This document shows, in pieces, positions 17,905 to 26,611 of a DNA stretch of 64,000 nucleotides. Positions within the stretch are counted from its first letter, which is position 1. Every line of letters begins with the position of its first letter. A model generated the notes under the pieces. The model ran no database searches, was not told the origin of the DNA, and saw only the letters and a list, made by a program, of their open reading frames with translations. The position numbers and the translations under genes were made by a program. Source of the stretch: Paenibacillaceae bacterium (lineage in GTDB: Bacteria > Bacillota > Bacilli > Paenibacillales > Paenibacillaceae); contig REGQ01000018.1 in NCBI GenBank assembly GCA_004134985.1, positions 2,423 to 66,422 on the forward strand. The letters are read 5' to 3'.

Positions 17905-17963
17905 TCTGAGTAAAGTGTTGCGGGAGACCGATTCCAAGTTTATTCGGGAAAGAGGGCGTATTA

Positions 17964-18536
17964 ATGGTGGAGGGAAGCAATCATCGATTAGGGGCAATTC
18001 ATGATTCGGCCTCTAAGGTTAGCAATAGCGCCCGGAAACCGTTCAATCTGTCCGGTCAGCCTTCTCAAACGGATGAACGGACTGTACGCGCTCGAAGCTC
18101 CGGCAGCCGCTTGCGGAGAGCGTCGCTGCATAATTTTGCCGCACTGGCTGCAGGGGCTTTTTGCGGTACAATTCTGCGCTATGGCACGGGCAAGGTGATT
18201 CAGCCGCTAGCGAATGGTTTTCCTGTGGGCACACTTGTCATTAATATGACAGGTTGTCTGTTTTTGGGTTGGTTTTATACGATGTTTGCACTGCGCTGAC
18301 GACTCCCGTCTTTTGTCCGTGTCGGGCTGGGAATTGGTTTTGCGGGGTCCTTCACAACCTTTTCCAGTTTTTCAGTGGAAACGGTCGCCTTGTTCGAAAT
18401 GCATCAGCCGTTTGCGGCACTGCTGTACGTTTTGCTGCAAGCAGGGGGCAGCCTCCTCTTTATTTTTCTAGGCGCCTGGTTTGGCATGAGGCTGCATACC
18501 AAGTCTTCGCGCAAGGAAAGGGAGGGGCAGGCATGA
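17964..18536 (+). pseudogene. crcB: Fluoride channel CrcB/FluC, first subunit gene with an in-frame TGA
   Basis: Residues 1-55 form an unusual polar N-terminal extension. The channel starts at HNFAALAAGAFCGTILRYG and includes NMTGCLFLGWFYTMFAL in helix 2. A TGA at 18297-18299 stops it, but the same frame continues without shift: VRVGLGIGFAGSFTTFSSFSVE holds the family's TTFS track, then a fourth helix, to a stop at 18536 that overlaps the next gene (ATGA). One base change therefore separates it from a full-length gene. CrcB pairs form heterodimeric fluoride exporters in Bacillales, so loss of this half may disable the channel unless TGA is read through, the sequence is wrong, or the second subunit works alone. 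Confidence 0.88.
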
Positions 18537-18907
18537 TTTGGCTCATTGGACTCAGCGGAGTCTGCGGAGCTTCAGTCCGCTACTATATGGCATTATGGAT
18601 CGCTGCCCGAAGGACGGGGAAATTCCCGCTCGCAACGTTGATCACGAATCTCTCCGGTTCTTTGCTGCTGGGCATGCTGTTTAATCTGCATCGAAGCGGG
18701 CAGCTTGGCGACGGGTTATGGTTGATCTTCGGTGTGGGCTTTTGCGGGGCGTATACGACGATGTCGACCTTCGGCTACGAGCTTATGCAGCTTATAACGG
18801 ACAGGCGATATCGACTTGCCGCAACCTATGTGCTATCCTCAATCGCTTTGGGGCTGCTATTTGCGTGGGTGGGCATGACGATCAATTTAGGGGCAGGATC
18901 AAGCTGA
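18533..18907 (+). CDS. crcB: Fluoride ion channel CrcB/FluC, second subunit
   Basis: A 124-residue four-helix protein. The Arg of GASVRYYMALW, the conserved Asn in helix 2 (LITNLSGSLLLGML) and the TTMSTFGYE segment of helix 3 match FluC channels, which export fluoride passively across the membrane. The ATG at 18533 overlaps the stop of the first crcB, and GGGAGGGGC is upstream. The frame is open much further 5', but that part is shadow sequence of the first gene. Confidence 0.93.
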   Translation: MIWLIGLSGVCGASVRYYMALWIAARRTGKFPLATLITNLSGSLLLGMLFNLHRSGQLGDGLWLIFGVGFCGAYTTMSTFGYELMQLITDRRYRLAATYVLSSIALGLLFAWVGMTINLGAGSS

Positions 18908-18930
18908 ATTCAGCTGATTCTGCCCTGTTT
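18890..18930 (+). terminator. Terminator overlapping the crcB stop codon
   Basis: GGGGCAGGATCAAGCTG pairs imperfectly with CAGCTGATTCTGCCC and is followed by TGTTTTG. The hairpin starts before the TGA of crcB and also separates it from the convergent ferrochelatase-like gene. Confidence 0.7.
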
Positions 18931-18939
18931 TGCGGTGTG

Positions 18940-19863
18940 CTAAAGCTCTGAAGAGTGCACTGCGCTGCAGACAATTTGCTCCAGAGCGGTTATCGCATCA
19001 TCCGTATCATTTAGGAAATCCGCACAAACAAACTCCAATCCCAATTGTTCGGCATGCTGCTGAATGTCAATGCGGCAATCATAGAGCACTTCAATATTTT
19101 CCGCGATGGTGAGCAAGTCACATACGACAACGGCAGGCCAGCCCTCCTGAGCCGCTTCACGCAGCAGTTCCTTCACATCCGGGCCAAGCCATCTTTGCGG
19201 GGCGGGACCGCCGCTCCGGTACCCGATTTTCCACGAAGAGCACTGCGCCTGACTGGCGACAGCATGGGCAAGCTCGGAGAAAGCGCGAATATAATCGCGG
19301 TGAGGCTCCGGTTTACCCGGCTTGCTATGCGTAGTGAAAATAACCATGGTCCGCTCCCGATTTGGTCTGGAAATCCATTGCATCGCCTCCTTGACTCTGG
19401 TGCTGACGGCGGCTGTAAATCCGGGATGCAGATGCCAGCGGTCGATGTCTGTGATGGCGAAGCCAGCCTGGAGGGCATCGCGCGTCTCCAGCACGTCACG
19501 CTGATAGCTGCCTGTGCCGGATTTGGAAGCAAGCGGCGACAGCGGCAGTGTAAACAGATGGCTAACCCCATCGGCCTTCATCTGTCTGACTGTTTCTTCA
19601 ATGAAAGGGGCGGTATGGCGAAAAGCGATGTACACCGGGAAACGCTCATGAAAGATGCGTTCCAGTCTGCGCTCCAGCGCGCGGGCCTGCCGCACAGTGA
19701 CGACCCCGAGCGGATCGGGTTTACCGAGTGAACGGTAGCGGAGCCGGGCCTCATCAAGCTGCGCTTCGTCAGGCGTACGTCCATGATGAAGATGAGTGTA
19801 GAAGGGGAGCAAATCATCTATGGATGACAGCATGCAATAAGACATTAAGAGTAACGCTCTCAT
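18940..19863 (-). CDS. hemH: Ferrochelatase-like protein (HemH/CpfC family)
   Basis: A 307-residue chelatase related to Bacillus HemH. It aligns along the whole chain: LLLMSY at the N-terminus, FYTHLHHGRTPDEAQL, HTAPFIEETVRQM, FTTHSKPG in place of the usual SAHSLP (catalytic His kept), RWLGPDV, and ENIEVLYD (catalytic Glu kept). Family enzymes insert iron into coproporphyrin III or protoporphyrin. The start at 19863 follows AAAGGAG. It is the last gene behind a FecBCD-type importer, 73 nt after the binding protein, unlike the usual hem operon setting. It may be a paralogue devoted to imported tetrapyrrole or metal. GGPAPQ replaces the usual EGNTPD segment. Confidence 0.85.
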   Translation of the reverse strand: MRALLLMSYCMLSSIDDLLPFYTHLHHGRTPDEAQLDEARLRYRSLGKPDPLGVVTVRQARALERRLERIFHERFPVYIAFRHTAPFIEETVRQMKADGVSHLFTLPLSPLASKSGTGSYQRDVLETRDALQAGFAITDIDRWHLHPGFTAAVSTRVKEAMQWISRPNRERTMVIFTTHSKPGKPEPHRDYIRAFSELAHAVASQAQCSSWKIGYRSGGPAPQRWLGPDVKELLREAAQEGWPAVVVCDLLTIAENIEVLYDCRIDIQQHAEQLGLEFVCADFLNDTDDAITALEQIVCSAVHSSEL

Positions 19864-19936
19864 GTACGGCAACTCCTTTTTTTAATATGTAAAAATCATA
19901 AGCGGGGGTATTCCCACTTGCACTGAAGGCGATGCG

Positions 19937-21043
19937 TTAAAACTTGCCCGGATGAAACCAACGGGCCAACTCATCGACCGTATCGGCAACATAGCGGTTT
20001 GGATAAAGCATCTGCTTGACGGTCATCACTTTGACCTGATCCGCGCTGACAGCGCGCAGCGTATTCCAGCCAGCGGAACCTGTTATTTCGTCAAGGTCCT
20101 GTGTTTCGCCTTCTTTCCATTGCAGCAAAACGATATAGTCGGGATCAGCCTTAATGATCTGCTCCATCGATGCTTTGGTTGAGCGTCCCAATTCAAGCGT
20201 CTCCGCCATGTTGTGCGCCCCTGCTTTGCGAACGACATCATTGGAGATATTAGACATGCCGATCAGATAAGGACCTGTTCCTGGTCCGACGGGAGAAATA
20301 ACCAGCACAGAAGGAGGCGCTTCACCGGCTACTGCTGCTTCTGTCTGGGACAGTTTATGCTGCATCTCCGCGACGATCGCTTCAGCCTTCGCCTGCTCGT
20401 CAAGCGCCTCACCGAGTATCCGGTAGTTCGTCCATATTTTATCGAAAGTGTTCCAGACATCGAGGCTGATCAGTGGAATTCCTGCCTGTGCAAGCAGCTG
20501 CGAGGCTTCCTTCTCCTTGTCATGCCCTTTGGTCATAACGAGTAGGTCGGTGTTGTAGGACATCACTTTCTCGGGATCGAGCGATGTTGCGCCGGAAATT
20601 TGCTCTTTAATCTGACCTGCCTTCTCCGCTTGGTAGGCAAGTGCCGGATCGGCAGCGCTTTTGGCAATGACGGCAATCCGCTCAGGCTCAACAAGCTCCA
20701 GCACAGCCTCGGCGGCGTCGAGCGATAATGCGGCAATTCGCATCGGTTTCGCAGCAATAGCAATGTCTTCCCCGTCCACCAATACGGTCAATGGAAAGGA
20801 GGAGGTGGACTCCTTGGCAGCGTCCGTGCTGTTGGGCGGGGGGGTACGCTGTTCAGCAGCACTGCCGGAATCTGCAGAAGCAGGAGCTGTACTGCCGACT
20901 GCTCTGTCAGCATCCGTCTTCCCGGCGGGCGATCCGCAGGCTGAGGACAGAAGAGCAAGCAGCAGAACGGCGCATATGCCAAGCGGTACTGTTAGTCTAC
21001 GGTTAGGATTGGAAGTGTGTTTGTTCGTTGAAATGGTTGTCAT
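19937..21043 (-). CDS. Iron/heme/cobalamin-type ABC substrate-binding lipoprotein
   Basis: A 368-residue lipoprotein with lipobox LLSSAC near residue 36, then a linker of about 50 residues rich in Ala, Ser, Thr and Pro. The periplasmic-binding fold of the FecB/BtuF/HmuT class follows (RIAALSLDAAEAVLEL, SLDPEKVMSYNTDLLVM, PDYIVLLQW). The ATG overlaps the ATPase stop as ATGA. Ligand is not readable; hemin, a siderophore or cobalamin are all possible. Confidence 0.9.
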   Translation of the reverse strand: MTTISTNKHTSNPNRRLTVPLGICAVLLLALLSSACGSPAGKTDADRAVGSTAPASADSGSAAEQRTPPPNSTDAAKESTSSFPLTVLVDGEDIAIAAKPMRIAALSLDAAEAVLELVEPERIAVIAKSAADPALAYQAEKAGQIKEQISGATSLDPEKVMSYNTDLLVMTKGHDKEKEASQLLAQAGIPLISLDVWNTFDKIWTNYRILGEALDEQAKAEAIVAEMQHKLSQTEAAVAGEAPPSVLVISPVGPGTGPYLIGMSNISNDVVRKAGAHNMAETLELGRSTKASMEQIIKADPDYIVLLQWKEGETQDLDEITGSAGWNTLRAVSADQVKVMTVKQMLYPNRYVADTVDELARWFHPGKF

Positions 21044-21882
21044 AATGATTGTTCCTCCAATGGCTTGTTATTGTTCTGTTGTGAAAACGCGGTAGAACTG
21101 TTCTGGTTCGCTGTAATCGGAGTTACCGACAGACAGCCGAGCCATGGATCTTGCTGCAATTCGGCATGGACGTTATATGTGCTGCGAATCGTCAATTGGG
21201 TCAATACCTGATCCGGTGTGCCGATCGAGACGACCGACCCGTGGTTCAGCAATACGAGCTGATCGCAATAGCGGGCCGCCAAATTGATGTCATGCAGCGC
21301 GGCAATCGCGCATTTGCCGTCATAGGCAAGCTGGCGAATCAGGTCGAGCGTCTGCAACTGATGGCGGATATCGAGCGCGGAGATCGGCTCGTCAAGGAGC
21401 AGAAGCTGCGGCGTTTGGGCAAGTGCTTTGGCGATAAACACCAGTTGCCGCTGGCCGCCCGACAGACTGGAGACGAAGCGCTCCGCAAGGTGCGCTACAC
21501 CGGCCCGTTTCATCGCCCGTTCCACGATGAGCTTATCCTCCGCGCTTTCCTGCTGAAACCTTGCCAGGTAGGGAGTTCTGCCCATCGTTACAATGTCCCG
21601 GACACGAAAGGCGAAATCGATTGTCGTGTCCTGCGGCACGTAGCCGATGATCCGGGCCAGCGCCTTGCGTTTATAGCTCTCAATTGGCTTGCGGCCGATT
21701 TCAAGCTTTCCCTCTGCGTGCCGGATCAGCCCGGCTATCGTGCGCAGCAAGGTTGATTTGCCGCTGCCGTTCGGACCGATCAATCCGATAAATTGTCCCC
21801 GATCAGCAGCCAAAGCAATGTTTCGCAAAATGGTTTGCCCTTCCATACGAACAAATAAATTGTGCAGGTGAACCATTCTCAT
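21040..21882 (-). CDS. ABC transporter ATPase, FecE/HmuV/BtuD type
   Basis: A 280-residue ATPase: Walker A GPNGSGKST, Q-loop GYVPQDT, signature LSGGQRQLVFIAKAL, Walker B LLLLDEPISALD and switch His in ALHDIN. The ATG at 21882 overlaps the permease stop (ATGA), fixing the start; a longer open frame into the permease is a shadow. The C-terminal 40 residues form a polar Gln/Asn-rich tail beyond the core. Confidence 0.95.
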   Translation of the reverse strand: MRMVHLHNLFVRMEGQTILRNIALAADRGQFIGLIGPNGSGKSTLLRTIAGLIRHAEGKLEIGRKPIESYKRKALARIIGYVPQDTTIDFAFRVRDIVTMGRTPYLARFQQESAEDKLIVERAMKRAGVAHLAERFVSSLSGGQRQLVFIAKALAQTPQLLLLDEPISALDIRHQLQTLDLIRQLAYDGKCAIAALHDINLAARYCDQLVLLNHGSVVSIGTPDQVLTQLTIRSTYNVHAELQQDPWLGCLSVTPITANQNSSTAFSQQNNNKPLEEQSL

Positions 21883-22922
21883 CGGACCTGTCCTCCTTGA
21901 CGTGAACGAATGATTAACAAAATAAACAAAGGCGCGCCGACGAGCGCACAGACGACACCGACTTGCAAGGTGACGGGCTGCAGAATCATGCGGGAGACGA
22001 CATCTGCCCAGACAAGGAAGATCGCGCCCCCCAGCGCGCTGAAAGGCAGCAAATAGCGATGATCCGGGCCGATGAGCAGCCTTATCGTGTGAGGAACGAC
22101 CAGTCCGACGAATCCGATAATGCCGCTGATCGCAACAGCAGATCCGGTCATCAGGGAAGTCAACAGCAGCAGGATATACCGGTTTCTTCTGACCTGTATG
22201 CCTGTCGCCGACGACTGCTCGTCGCCAAGCAGCATCGTGTTCAGATCCCGACCAAAGGTAAAAATAAGGAGCGAGCCAATGAGTATCGGCCCCGCAACCA
22301 TCTGTACATGTGCCCACGTGCGGGCTTCCAGACCGCCCTGCAGCCAAAACACGATGCTGCGCAGCTCCTGTTCACTCTCGGAGCTCGCGACCAGCACATT
22401 AATCAATGCGCCCAGGAGCGCATTGATGCCGATGCCGAGCAGCAGCAGCGAGGCGACCGACCTGCCGCTGCTGCTTCGCCACACTCCCACAATAATCAAT
22501 ACGGCTGCCGACGCGCCGATGAATGCCGCCAGGGGCAGCGTCCATGCCCCGAAGCGGCTCCAGCCAAAAAAAAGCGCGCTGACCGCTCCGACCGCTGCCC
22601 CGCTGGAAACACCGACATAGCCCGGTTCGACCAGCGGATTGCGAAACAGTCCTTGCATGGCTGCGCCGGATACGCCCAAGGCAGCGCCAACGAGCCCGCC
22701 TGCCAAAACGCGCGGCAGCCGCATGTGGGCAACAATCATTTGCTCCCTCTCCGTATAGGAGGCGAAGTGGGGGAGACCGATTAAATCCGCCAATATGGCC
22801 AGTGATTTCATCATGGGAATTGCCACTGGTCCAATAGAGCATGCCGCAATCAAGGTTGCGATCAATACGAGGAACATCAAGCTGAATGCATAGATTCCGC
22901 GTCGTTTTACGCTTTTTGTCAT
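21879..22922 (-). CDS. FecCD-family ABC permease
   Basis: A 347-residue permease with nine or ten helices. The family marks are RLPRVLAGGLVGAALGVSGAAMQGLFRNPLVEP, the GIGINALLGALINV segment and GIIGFVGLVVPHTIR, which contacts the ATPase. It serves iron-siderophore, heme or cobalamin uptake. It is the first gene of the minus-strand operon permease-ATPase-lipoprotein-chelatase, all with 4-nt overlaps except the last. GGAGGTTCG lies upstream of the start. Confidence 0.95.
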   Translation of the reverse strand: MTKSVKRRGIYAFSLMFLVLIATLIAACSIGPVAIPMMKSLAILADLIGLPHFASYTEREQMIVAHMRLPRVLAGGLVGAALGVSGAAMQGLFRNPLVEPGYVGVSSGAAVGAVSALFFGWSRFGAWTLPLAAFIGASAAVLIIVGVWRSSSGRSVASLLLLGIGINALLGALINVLVASSESEQELRSIVFWLQGGLEARTWAHVQMVAGPILIGSLLIFTFGRDLNTMLLGDEQSSATGIQVRRNRYILLLLTSLMTGSAVAISGIIGFVGLVVPHTIRLLIGPDHRYLLPFSALGGAIFLVWADVVSRMILQPVTLQVGVVCALVGAPLFILLIIRSRQGGQVR

Positions 22923-23041
22923 GATGAAGCGAACCTCCTATGTAAGTAACCTGCGTACAAAATGCTGATGCGAGACATCCGGTCAACGCTGGATGTGATG
23001 TAGTATAAATGAATTCAATAATTTTGTACATAGTCAATATT

Positions 23042-23057
23042 TTTTACCTAAGGAAAC
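23042..23057. promoter_or_regulatory. MntR-like operator, copy 1
   Basis: TTTTACCTAAGGAAAC matches the Bacillus MntR consensus TTTGCCTTAAGGAAAC at 13 of 16 positions as I recall it. It lies about 120 nt upstream of the FecCD-type operon. The surrounding 50 bp, from ATTTTGTA to TTGTG, recur around copy 2. Confidence 0.6.
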
Positions 23058-23169
23058 ATTAGTTGTGCTGTATCCTTCCCCTCTGCTGATTTTTAGCATG
23101 AAATGTTTGGACACAGAAACTCTATAGAATGTTGTATAGGCTATTTTTGGATAATTATTTGTAAAACAC

Positions 23170-23198
23170 TTGACAAATGTGGGTTTAGTCATTAATTT
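23170..23198 (+). promoter_or_regulatory. Promoter candidate for the metal-binding lipoprotein gene
   Basis: TTGACA (23170-23175) and TAATTT (23193-23198) with a 17-nt spacer. The MntR-like box at 23216 would lie at or just after the start site, where a repressor would block transcription. Confidence 0.6.
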
Positions 23199-23215
23199 TG
23201 TATATAGACATAAGA

Positions 23216-23231
23216 TTTGTATTAAGGAAAC
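23216..23231. promoter_or_regulatory. MntR-like operator, copy 2
   Basis: TTTGTATTAAGGAAAC matches the recalled MntR consensus at 14 of 16 positions. It lies 75 nt before the lipoprotein GTG start. It suggests manganese control of the downstream binding protein. Confidence 0.68.
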
Positions 23232-23306
23232 ATTCTTGTGGATAGGCACATTATACATTTTGAGCATACTATGAAAGAGTGTTTCGAATGCCAGGAGGAG
23301 AAGAGA

Positions 23307-24281
23307 GTGAGAAAACCAATGATTACACATACGAAGAAAATGATGGGTACAGCTGTGCTCGCGATGTCGCTGCTGCTGTCTGCTTGCGGCTCAGGCAATG
23401 AGGGCAAGGAACATGGAGGCAAGGGTCATGAGGCCAATGAAGGCGGGAAAATCAGAATAGTCACCACGATCGGTCAGATCGCTGAACCGATATCAGTCAT
23501 CGGAGGAGAGCGGGTCGAGGTGCAGAGCTTGATGGGGCCAGGCGTTGACCCGCATTTATATAATGCGACACAAGGGGATATTCAGAAGTTGGAAAAAGGG
23601 GATATCGTATTCTACAGCGGTCTTCATCTGGAAGGCAATATGACGAAAATTTTTGAGCAAATTGGCAAATCGAGGCCTGTGCTTGGCATTGCTGAGTCAA
23701 TTCCGGAAGATAAATTGCTGAAGGACGACAAGGGAGGCATTGACCCTCACGTCTGGTTTGATATCGACCTCTGGAAGCAGTCGCTTGACGCTGCCGTGGA
23801 AGAGATGAAGAAGCATTCGCCTGATGATGCCGATTATTTTGACACCAATAAAGCGCAATACTTTGCCGAACTGGACAAATTGAAAGCCGAATCGCAAGAG
23901 AAGCTGTCGCAAATTCCCCAGGAACAAAGAGTATTGGTTACGGCGCATGACGCTTTTGGTTATTTTGGTCGCTTGCAGGGGATTGATGTAGTGGGTTTGC
24001 AAGGTTTGAGCACAGAGGATGAAATCGGTATCTCGGATATCGATGATACAATTAAGCTGCTGATGGAATATAAGGTGCCTGCCGTATTCGTCGAAAGCAG
24101 TATCAACCCTGCTTCGATCAATGCGGTCATAGAGGGCGCGGCGAGCAAGGGGCTGAATGTCAAGCTGGGTGGAGAATTGTTCTCCGATGCGATGGGTGAC
24201 GAGGGGACAGAGGAAGGGACTTACCTCGGCATGTACCGGCACAATGTGGAAACGATCTATCACGCCCTGAGCGGCAAATAA
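23307..24281 (+). CDS. Mn/Zn-type ABC substrate-binding lipoprotein (TroA/ZnuA cluster A-I)
   Basis: A 324-residue lipoprotein with lipobox LLSAC, then a short His/Gly/Glu-rich segment (GKEHGGKGHEANEGG). The metal-site residues sit in GVDPHLYN, GIDPHVWFD, TAHDAFGYF, FVESSINP and the Asp of FSDAMG. The family takes up Mn or Zn. The start is the GTG at 23307, 8 nt after AGGAGG; an upstream ATG at 23238 would add a non-signal segment. No permease or ATPase is beside it. The znuCB-type genes near 53 kb lack a binding protein and could be partners. The MntR-like box favours manganese; the His-rich loop is more common in zinc binders. Confidence 0.92.
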   Translation: MRKPMITHTKKMMGTAVLAMSLLLSACGSGNEGKEHGGKGHEANEGGKIRIVTTIGQIAEPISVIGGERVEVQSLMGPGVDPHLYNATQGDIQKLEKGDIVFYSGLHLEGNMTKIFEQIGKSRPVLGIAESIPEDKLLKDDKGGIDPHVWFDIDLWKQSLDAAVEEMKKHSPDDADYFDTNKAQYFAELDKLKAESQEKLSQIPQEQRVLVTAHDAFGYFGRLQGIDVVGLQGLSTEDEIGISDIDDTIKLLMEYKVPAVFVESSINPASINAVIEGAASKGLNVKLGGELFSDAMGDEGTEEGTYLGMYRHNVETIYHALSGK

Positions 24282-24293
24282 TCAATAATGAAA

Positions 24294-24326
24294 GAAGCGC
24301 CTGCGGTTGGTTGCCGCAGGCGCTTC
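24294..24326. terminator. Bidirectional terminator between convergent genes
   Basis: GAAGCGCCTGCGG (24294-24306) and CCGCAGGCGCTTC (24314-24326) form a perfect 13-bp stem with a 7-nt loop. The T-rich tail is better on the minus strand (TTTCATTATTG). Confidence 0.85.
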
Positions 24327-24373
24327 TTGCTGCTTTATTGGCGAAGTGTCTGCCAATTTGGCTGCCGTTACAG

Positions 24374-26206
24374 TTACAGGTTCAAATTGCCCAAGCTGGC
24401 GCCTTTAACGAACAAGCGTTCAATCTGCCGCGCTACCGTAGGGTCCGGAATAAGCGGGGGCGCTTGGTGCGGTTTGATGCGGGCATCAATAATGACATTG
24501 TCACATGCCCAGTGCTTATGCTCGTAGCCGCTGTTTACCCCGTAAATATCATGGGAAGGGTTGCTCCGTGTAAAGGTCGCCCATAGAAAGTTAGGGATCG
24601 TATCACTCAAGAAGCTGCTGTTGTCGCACAGGATAATCATTGGGCAAGTCTCAAGCGAGCCACGCGTCTGAAGCGCTTCGCCAAGCTGCTGCATCTCCTG
24701 CGCTGCTGAGCCGTAATCGGCAAACTTGTTGCCCTGCAGGGCAACAACACCCGGCATGACAAGACGAGGATTCTCCCAAGCTTGCAGCCCTTTCAAAGCA
24801 TCAGGGACACTTCGACACAGTTCCCGCTGCTTGTCCCCACAGGCGGTGAAGACGACTTTACTGCCAGTGTTCAAGCCTGTGCCCGAATAATCAAGGGTAT
24901 CAATGGTCGTATTTGTATGAAAATGAATATCGCGCCGTAAATTAATCCGTTCCAGAATGTAGGTTAGGAAGGCGGCTTCATCATTAATATCGAGCGGTTG
25001 CTGCTCCTCTGCGGCAATAAACAAATATTTGGCCAGACTAAGCTGTCCTGTTCCCAGAATACGGTTGGCGATCGTCAATAATTCCGCCGGCTGCTTGACT
25101 TTCTCATACGGTGTATACCGTTCGCTGCCTATGGCGAACAACAGCGGGTGCACGCCAGCGGCATCGACCGCATGTACCTCTTTGACACCCGGGAGCTCCT
25201 GCTTGATGGCATCTCCGGTCAATTCATGAATGAGGTGACCGAAGGCGGTATCTTCTTGCGGCGGACGTCCAACGACGGTAAAAGGCCAAATGGCATTAGG
25301 TTTCGCATATACTTTATGAATGCGCAGCAGCGGGAAAGGATGCGTGAGGCTGTAGTAGCCCAAATGGTCGCCAAACGGGCCTTCCGGCTTTGTTTCCCCG
25401 GGATACAGCTCCCCGGTAATGACAAAATCAGCATCATTGCTGACACAGAAGCCGTCAATATAGCTATAGCGGAACCGCTGCCCTGCGAGCATGCCGGCAA
25501 ACGTCATTTCGCTTAAGCCTTCTGGCAGCGGCATGACCGCTGACAGCGTATGCGCTGGCGGGCCGCCAATGAAGCAGCTGACTTTCAAAGGCTGGCCCAA
25601 TTTGGTCGCTTTCGTCTGATGGACGCCAATCCCGCGGTGAATCTGGTAGTGCATGCCAACCTCTTTGTTTAGTTCATATTCGTTGCCGTTAAGCTGAATG
25701 CGGTACATTCCCAGATTCGCGTTCATGATCCCTGGCTTGTCCGGATCTTCGGAATAAACTTGCGGCAAGGTGACGAAAGCGCCGCCGTCTTTGGGCCAGT
25801 GATGAATAAGCGGCAGATCGGACACCTGGATTTCCTGAAGTGCTACGGGTGCGCCATCGGATTGTTTCTGCGGCAATGCTTTCCAGGCGGCCAAACCGGT
25901 GCTCAGATGCTTGAAGGGGCTTTTGAGCGCAGCCATCGGATCGTTGCGCAGGGCGATGACCTTCTGTGTCGATTCCCACGTATCACGAAAAATATATTTG
26001 CTGCGCTCAATGGTGCCGAACAGGTTGGAAACCGCTCTGAACCGTGAACCTTTCACATTTTCGAACAAGAGAGCAGGACCACCAGCTTCAAATACCTTCA
26101 TATGAATAGCTGCCATCTCAAGATGAGGGTCCACCTCCTCCTTGATCCGGACGAGATGCCCATGCTGCTCCAGGTCGATTATACAATCTTCCAGATTTCG
26201 GTACAT
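24374..26206 (-). CDS. UbiD-family prenylated-FMN-dependent decarboxylase
   Basis: A 610-residue enzyme. The N-terminal MYRNLEDCIIDLEQHGHLVRI, the prFMN-binding NLGMYRIQ and QIHRGIGVH segments, and GELYPGETKPEGPFGDHLGYYS, carrying the Glu-Arg-Glu-type active-site region, place it in the UbiD family (non-oxidative decarboxylation of aromatic or alpha,beta-unsaturated acids). It is longer than Escherichia UbiD (about 490 residues), like the Bacillales long form. No UbiX flavin prenyltransferase is adjacent. A Zur-like box lies 150 nt upstream. Confidence 0.93.
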   Translation of the reverse strand: MYRNLEDCIIDLEQHGHLVRIKEEVDPHLEMAAIHMKVFEAGGPALLFENVKGSRFRAVSNLFGTIERSKYIFRDTWESTQKVIALRNDPMAALKSPFKHLSTGLAAWKALPQKQSDGAPVALQEIQVSDLPLIHHWPKDGGAFVTLPQVYSEDPDKPGIMNANLGMYRIQLNGNEYELNKEVGMHYQIHRGIGVHQTKATKLGQPLKVSCFIGGPPAHTLSAVMPLPEGLSEMTFAGMLAGQRFRYSYIDGFCVSNDADFVITGELYPGETKPEGPFGDHLGYYSLTHPFPLLRIHKVYAKPNAIWPFTVVGRPPQEDTAFGHLIHELTGDAIKQELPGVKEVHAVDAAGVHPLLFAIGSERYTPYEKVKQPAELLTIANRILGTGQLSLAKYLFIAAEEQQPLDINDEAAFLTYILERINLRRDIHFHTNTTIDTLDYSGTGLNTGSKVVFTACGDKQRELCRSVPDALKGLQAWENPRLVMPGVVALQGNKFADYGSAAQEMQQLGEALQTRGSLETCPMIILCDNSSFLSDTIPNFLWATFTRSNPSHDIYGVNSGYEHKHWACDNVIIDARIKPHQAPPLIPDPTVARQIERLFVKGASLGNLNL

Positions 26207-26356
26207 AAATTAAATCGCTCCAATCATCGTTTGAAAATTATCTCCTTCAATTGTAGCTGTTTGAAGGGATAACTACAACAAAACCGGGCATTAATGCTGG
26301 CGCTATAAGCACTTTCCATGAATCAGATTTGCAAAATGATCACAATCTTCACTGAT

Positions 26357-26378
26357 TAAATAGTAATAATTATAATTA
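26357..26378. promoter_or_regulatory. Zur-like palindrome in an otherwise empty 405-bp gap
   Basis: TAAATAGTAATAATTATAATTA resembles the Bacillus Zur box AAATCGTAATNATTACGATTT but lacks the C/G positions. It lies between the UbiD gene (minus) and the 26612 gene (plus). Because the stretch is AT-rich the match may be chance. Nothing else is seen between 26207 and 26611. Confidence 0.35.
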
Positions 26379-26611
26379 TAGTTCGAATGAATTGAATTTT
26401 GTGATGTACTGATCATGAACAAGTGTGATATGGTCGAGGAAGCAGAATTGGACTAGCAGGGGGAAACGCTGCGCGGACTTCAGCAGTACGCCAATATTGT
26501 CCGTGCTGGCAATGGCAAGAAGAATCCGCGCGAGAGTTGAATATCGGCTAGAGTAAAGGGGAGCTCGCCATTGAGCACCTTCCTTATGAGCAATCGAAGT
26601 GGGGGGAAGCA

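Noticed and set aside
17616-17963. Fluoride riboswitch upstream of crcB
   Set aside because: No segment resembling the conserved crcB-motif elements was found.
18254-18907. A 217-codon frame as one crcB protein
   Set aside because: Only the part from 18533 encodes CrcB; the 5' part lies in another frame over the first crcB gene. The ATGA overlap and the ribosome-binding site fix the start.
21040-22347. A 435-residue ATPase with N-terminal extension
   Set aside because: The extension is the permease gene read in another frame; the ATGA at 21879-21882 gives the true start.
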